A stretch of DNA of 64,000 bases, taken from contig NC_081145.1 in assembly GCF_958295425.1 (NCBI RefSeq), forward strand, positions 434,001 to 498,000, written 5' to 3'. The first letter of the stretch is position 1. Every line of letters begins with the position of its first letter. Below the pieces are notes generated by a model, which worked only from the letters and a program-made list of their open reading frames with translations, had not been told where the DNA came from and ran no database searches. Positions 61,109 to 64,000 of this stretch are shown here, in pieces. The stretch is from Solea solea (Eukaryota; Chordata; Actinopteri; Pleuronectiformes; Soleidae). Made by a program: the position numbers and the translations under genes.

Positions 61109-63110
61109 CATATAGACATACATGTGTATATGGTAAATACACATGCATAATTATAAGTAGACTTTTTCACTTTGATCTACAGTTGGACATTGTTGACTTT
61201 TCAGTGACTACACTCTCTGACCAATCAGTGACCTGCAGTCTGTTGTCGTCACATGTTAGTATTGGCTCAATTGAACCCATGGATGTATTATACTAGGGCT
61301 AGGCGATAAGGACTAAAAGTTATTTTGTGATGTAATTGGGCTTTCCCCCAAAGCATTATAGCATATTAGATCAAATGTTTTCCAGAGGCAAACCCTTCAA
61401 ATTATAAGTTTATTAGTTATAAGTTTAAGCCACATGCCAAATGTCAGAGGTCACTGAAATAAAAAAATAAAAAAATCTATTTCCTGCATGACAATAATAT
61501 ACAGTAATTAATTCAAAAATATAATACTGTTACAATTTTAACAGAAATAAAAACAGACTTAGTAAAACTGGAACAAACTGATTTCACATAGATATTTAAC
61601 ACATAATTAAATAATGTCTAATATTTTATTATCAATATTGACAACTTCAGGCTTCTATATGTCCAAAAGTGACTGACAGTAATGAAATTAAGTAAAAACT
61701 CTGTAGTGTGTGAACTATGAACCAGCTAGTTCCCGCCTCCTTAGCACGAGCTGAACCTTAAAGGCGACATAGACTGGAAACTCCAATTAACGCTGCGTTT
61801 GTGTGTGTATCTGTGTTATTACCTCGTTTATGAAACCCTAAAGTTTCAGAACAAACAGTTCAGCCACTGCTGAGAAAATAGGGTTTAATTGTTTTCCTGG
61901 GCTCTGCGAAGCAGATCGGCACTTCCGTATGCTGATGTTGTCATCAGTATACCTCACCACCGTAGCGCCTCCTGGTGCGGGCACATCCGGTTGCGTACAT
62001 TCAACCGTAGAAGAAGAAGAACTACTCTCGTTGTAGCTGCTGAGATGCAGAGCATCCACCGTGCCAGAGGGGGAGCTGTGTATCTGAGAGCAGCAGGAGG
62101 CAGCCCCAGCGAGCTCAGAAATGGAGCGACTGTCATGAGGCGTTTGTGCAAAACTGAGGAAAAACTGCAGAAAAAGTGTGGGTGTTGAACCCTCTCACCG
62201 GGAAAAGTGTGGCTGTTAAAACACCCACATCCCCCACGGGTGTGACTAAAATTATGTTTAACACGTTGTTATTGTTCCTAATAATATGATCATGAGTCTG
62301 CAGGTTTATTTAATATTTGATGATTATTATATTTACCATAAATTGTAATTATAATAAGTTAGCTTTATTTTTAAACCACCTACAAAAACTGTTAGAAATG
62401 TGAACTTTGAAATTTAAACAAAAATATAAAGCATAGCAATAAGACCACAAATCATATTCATGGTTAATATTCAATGGATCATAAAAGTACTTGTTATTTT
62501 GTGTTATAATGTTATTTTTATTATTTTCTTGGACTATAATATATAAAATCCCTGAGTCATGTGACAGTGATTATCATACAGTTGATCAGTGAATGGAAGA
62601 AAACAACATCATTCCTGTAACAACACATATAAACTAATATTCACGGTCAATTAAATGAACCATTAAATTGATCATTTTAACCTGTAATGACATTATTATA
62701 CTTTTCACTTTACTGTATTCACTATTGTTGGTTTTGACATTAATTTACAAATCCATGGTTTAAAGCCTGAAGGTAGCGTGACATCAGTATTCATGAAATC
62801 CACTTGCGCACGTCAGTAGTGTACTCCCATCATGCCTTTCACTCCATAGGAATGAACGGAGCCAAAGGGGCGGAGCTCTATCCAGGTCTTATAATACATC
62901 CGTGGTTGAACCTCGTCAGAGCAGGAACTATAAAAATGACTGAAGTTCATCTCTCTGCACAGGTTCATTTTCCTCCGTTCCTGTTCGAAGTGTTTCTCTT
63001 TGAAGCCGTCGACGACGGTAGGAGCTCAGTGAAGATCGGAAACGGAGTCGCCATCTTTAGTTTGATGAAGAAAACCGAGAAAACCTGGGACCATCTGATG
63101 ATGATGTCAT
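60913..63110 (+). CDS. dnaaf4: Dynein axonemal assembly factor 4, first two coding exons
   Basis: Exon 1 (60913-61035, 41 codons) starts M-P-L-F-V-T-D-Y-T-W-T-Q-T and ends D-Q-Y-L-K before AAG|GTAAAC. Exon 2 (62963-63110) starts after CTGCACAG with V-H-F-P-P-F-L-F-E-V-F-L and reads on through K-I-G-N-G-V-A-I-F-S-L. It ends TCAT|GTAAGA in phase 1. These ninety residues form the N-terminal CS (p23-like) domain of DYX1C1/DNAAF4, a cytoplasmic co-chaperone that preassembles dynein arms for motile cilia. The C-terminal TPR exons lie beyond the window. A frame that runs on from exon 2 into the following repeat is intronic. The upstream X-box fits ciliary expression. Similarity to human DNAAF4 is strong in both exons. 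Confidence 0.93.
61036..62962. other. dnaaf4 intron 1
   Basis: Contains a TA microsatellite (61085-61112) and a CACTCTCTGACCAATC word shared with the anpep intron 14 satellite (about 61210). CTAGGGCTAGGCGATA at 61293 resembles a common fish MITE terminus. A GC-richer block at 61730-62190 has no recognisable coding content. No exon is visible. Confidence 0.5.
62963..63110 (+). CDS. dnaaf4: dnaaf4 exon 2
   Basis: Residues 42-90 plus one base. Contains F-P-P-F-L-F-E-V-F-L and D-D-G-R-S-S-V-K-I-G-N-G, the second half of the CS domain. Acceptor CTCTGCACAG, donor GTAAGA. Confidence 0.92.
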
Positions 63111-63261
63111 GTAAGAGCATGGAGCCGCGGAACAAACAGCTCACAAATGTCACACTCTCATCAAACACTTTTTTCATCTTCTCCATTCAGTCATGTTGCA
63201 CAATAAATCTAAAAAGAATTATCTCTGGGCTCGGAAAGAGAAAACAATTCAGCTTAGCATT

Positions 63262-64000
63262 AGCACCAGGAGATTACATTAGCACCAGGACATTACACTA
63301 CATTAGCACCAGGAGATTACATCTGCACCAGGACATTACATTAGCACCAGGAGATTACATTTGCACCAGGACATTACACTACATTAGCACCAGGAGATTA
63401 CATCTGCATCAGGACATTACATTAGCACCAGGACATTACACTACATTAGCACCAGGAGATTACATCTGCACCAGGACATTACATTAGCACCAGGAGATTA
63501 CATTTGCACCAGGACATTACACTACATTAGCACCAGGAGATTACATCTGCATCAGGACATTACATTAGCACCAGGACATTACACTACATTAGCACCAGGA
63601 GATTACATCTGCACCAGGACATTACATTAGCACCAGGAGATTACATTAGCACCAGGAGATTACATCTGCATCAGGACATTACATTAGCACCAGGACATTA
63701 CACTACATTAGCACCAGGAGATTACATCTGCACCAGGACATTACATTAGCACCAGGAGATTACATTTGCACCAGGACATTACACTACATTAGCACCAGGA
63801 GATTACATTAGCACCAGTACATTACATTAGCACCAGGAGATTACATTAGCACAAGGACATTATATTAGCACCAGGAAATTGCATTAGCACGAGGACATTA
63901 CATCAGCATGAGGACATTACATTAGCACCAGGAGATTACGTTAGCACCAGGACATTACATTACATTAGCACCAGGAGATTACATCTGCATCAGGACATTA
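63262..64000. repeat. TTAGCACCAGGACATTACA minisatellite, runs off the window
   Basis: About 40 copies of a 17-23 bp unit alternate GAGATTACAT and GGACATTACA variants with TTAGCACCA / CTGCACCA / CTGCATCA heads. Blocks of about 120 bp recur in the same order (e.g. at about 63300, 63420 and 63535), so there is a higher-order pattern. It lies in dnaaf4 intron 2. Confidence 0.95.

Noticed and set aside
63111..63487. Continuation of the dnaaf4 exon 2 frame into the repeat
   Set aside because: A strong GTAAGA donor follows the CS-domain coding sequence and the extension is minisatellite.

Overview
The window is nuclear DNA of a bony fish, most likely a percomorph teleost. It holds split genes with vertebrate splice signals, tRNA-derived SINEs of fish type, fish-type L2/Rex1/L1 LINEs, a BEL/Pao element, two Ty3/Gypsy elements, and many mini- and microsatellites. 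There is no bacterial operon, CRISPR array or rRNA gene.

Two host genes are supported. On the minus strand, 16183-37041 holds a complete aminopeptidase N gene (anpep). I placed 21 coding exons whose lengths sum to 2892 nt (963 codons plus stop), with all splice phases consistent. The protein is a type II membrane zinc peptidase with GAMEN, HELAH, NEGF and catalytic Tyr motifs intact. A TATAAAAGG box lies upstream. On the plus strand, 60913-63110 holds the first two coding exons of dnaaf4 (dyx1c1), the axonemal dynein assembly factor with an N-terminal CS domain. A perfect RFX X-box sits 100 bp before its ATG, and the gene runs off the right edge.

The rest is mobile and repeated DNA. 1-410 is a CpG-rich fragment of unclear origin. 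568-7026 is a full Ty3/Gypsy element on the minus strand with 5-bp target duplications, a tRNA-Pro-type primer site, and integrase placed upstream of reverse transcriptase (the Gmr1-type order) together with a SCAN-like gag. 7.2-16.2 kb is AT-rich decayed DNA with SINEs, a stranded retroviral-type LTR, a lone gag zinc knuckle and a hAT-like MITE whose end overlaps the anpep stop codon. The anpep introns carry several satellite arrays, a 0.9-kb foldback palindrome and at least seven copies of one palindromic MITE family whose termini contain a CRE-like motif.

38.6-60.2 kb is a transposon nest. A minus-strand L1-like LINE (pieces at 42.6-43.7 and 53.1-53.96 kb) was split by a plus-strand BEL/Pao element (43712-53129, TSD GGTAG). 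That element was in turn split by a minus-strand Ty3/Gypsy element (48279-52600, identical 170-bp LTRs, TSD ATAG). A Rex1-like LINE lies on the 3' side of the L1. On the 5' side a plus-strand restriction-like-endonuclease LINE is itself split by a minus-strand L2-like LINE. The inner Gypsy carries a textbook -1 frameshift signal (GGGAAAC, 7-nt spacer, 7-bp GC stem) at its gag-pol overlap.

All coordinates and motifs were read by eye. Family names come from known motifs; clade names finer than superfamily are inference.
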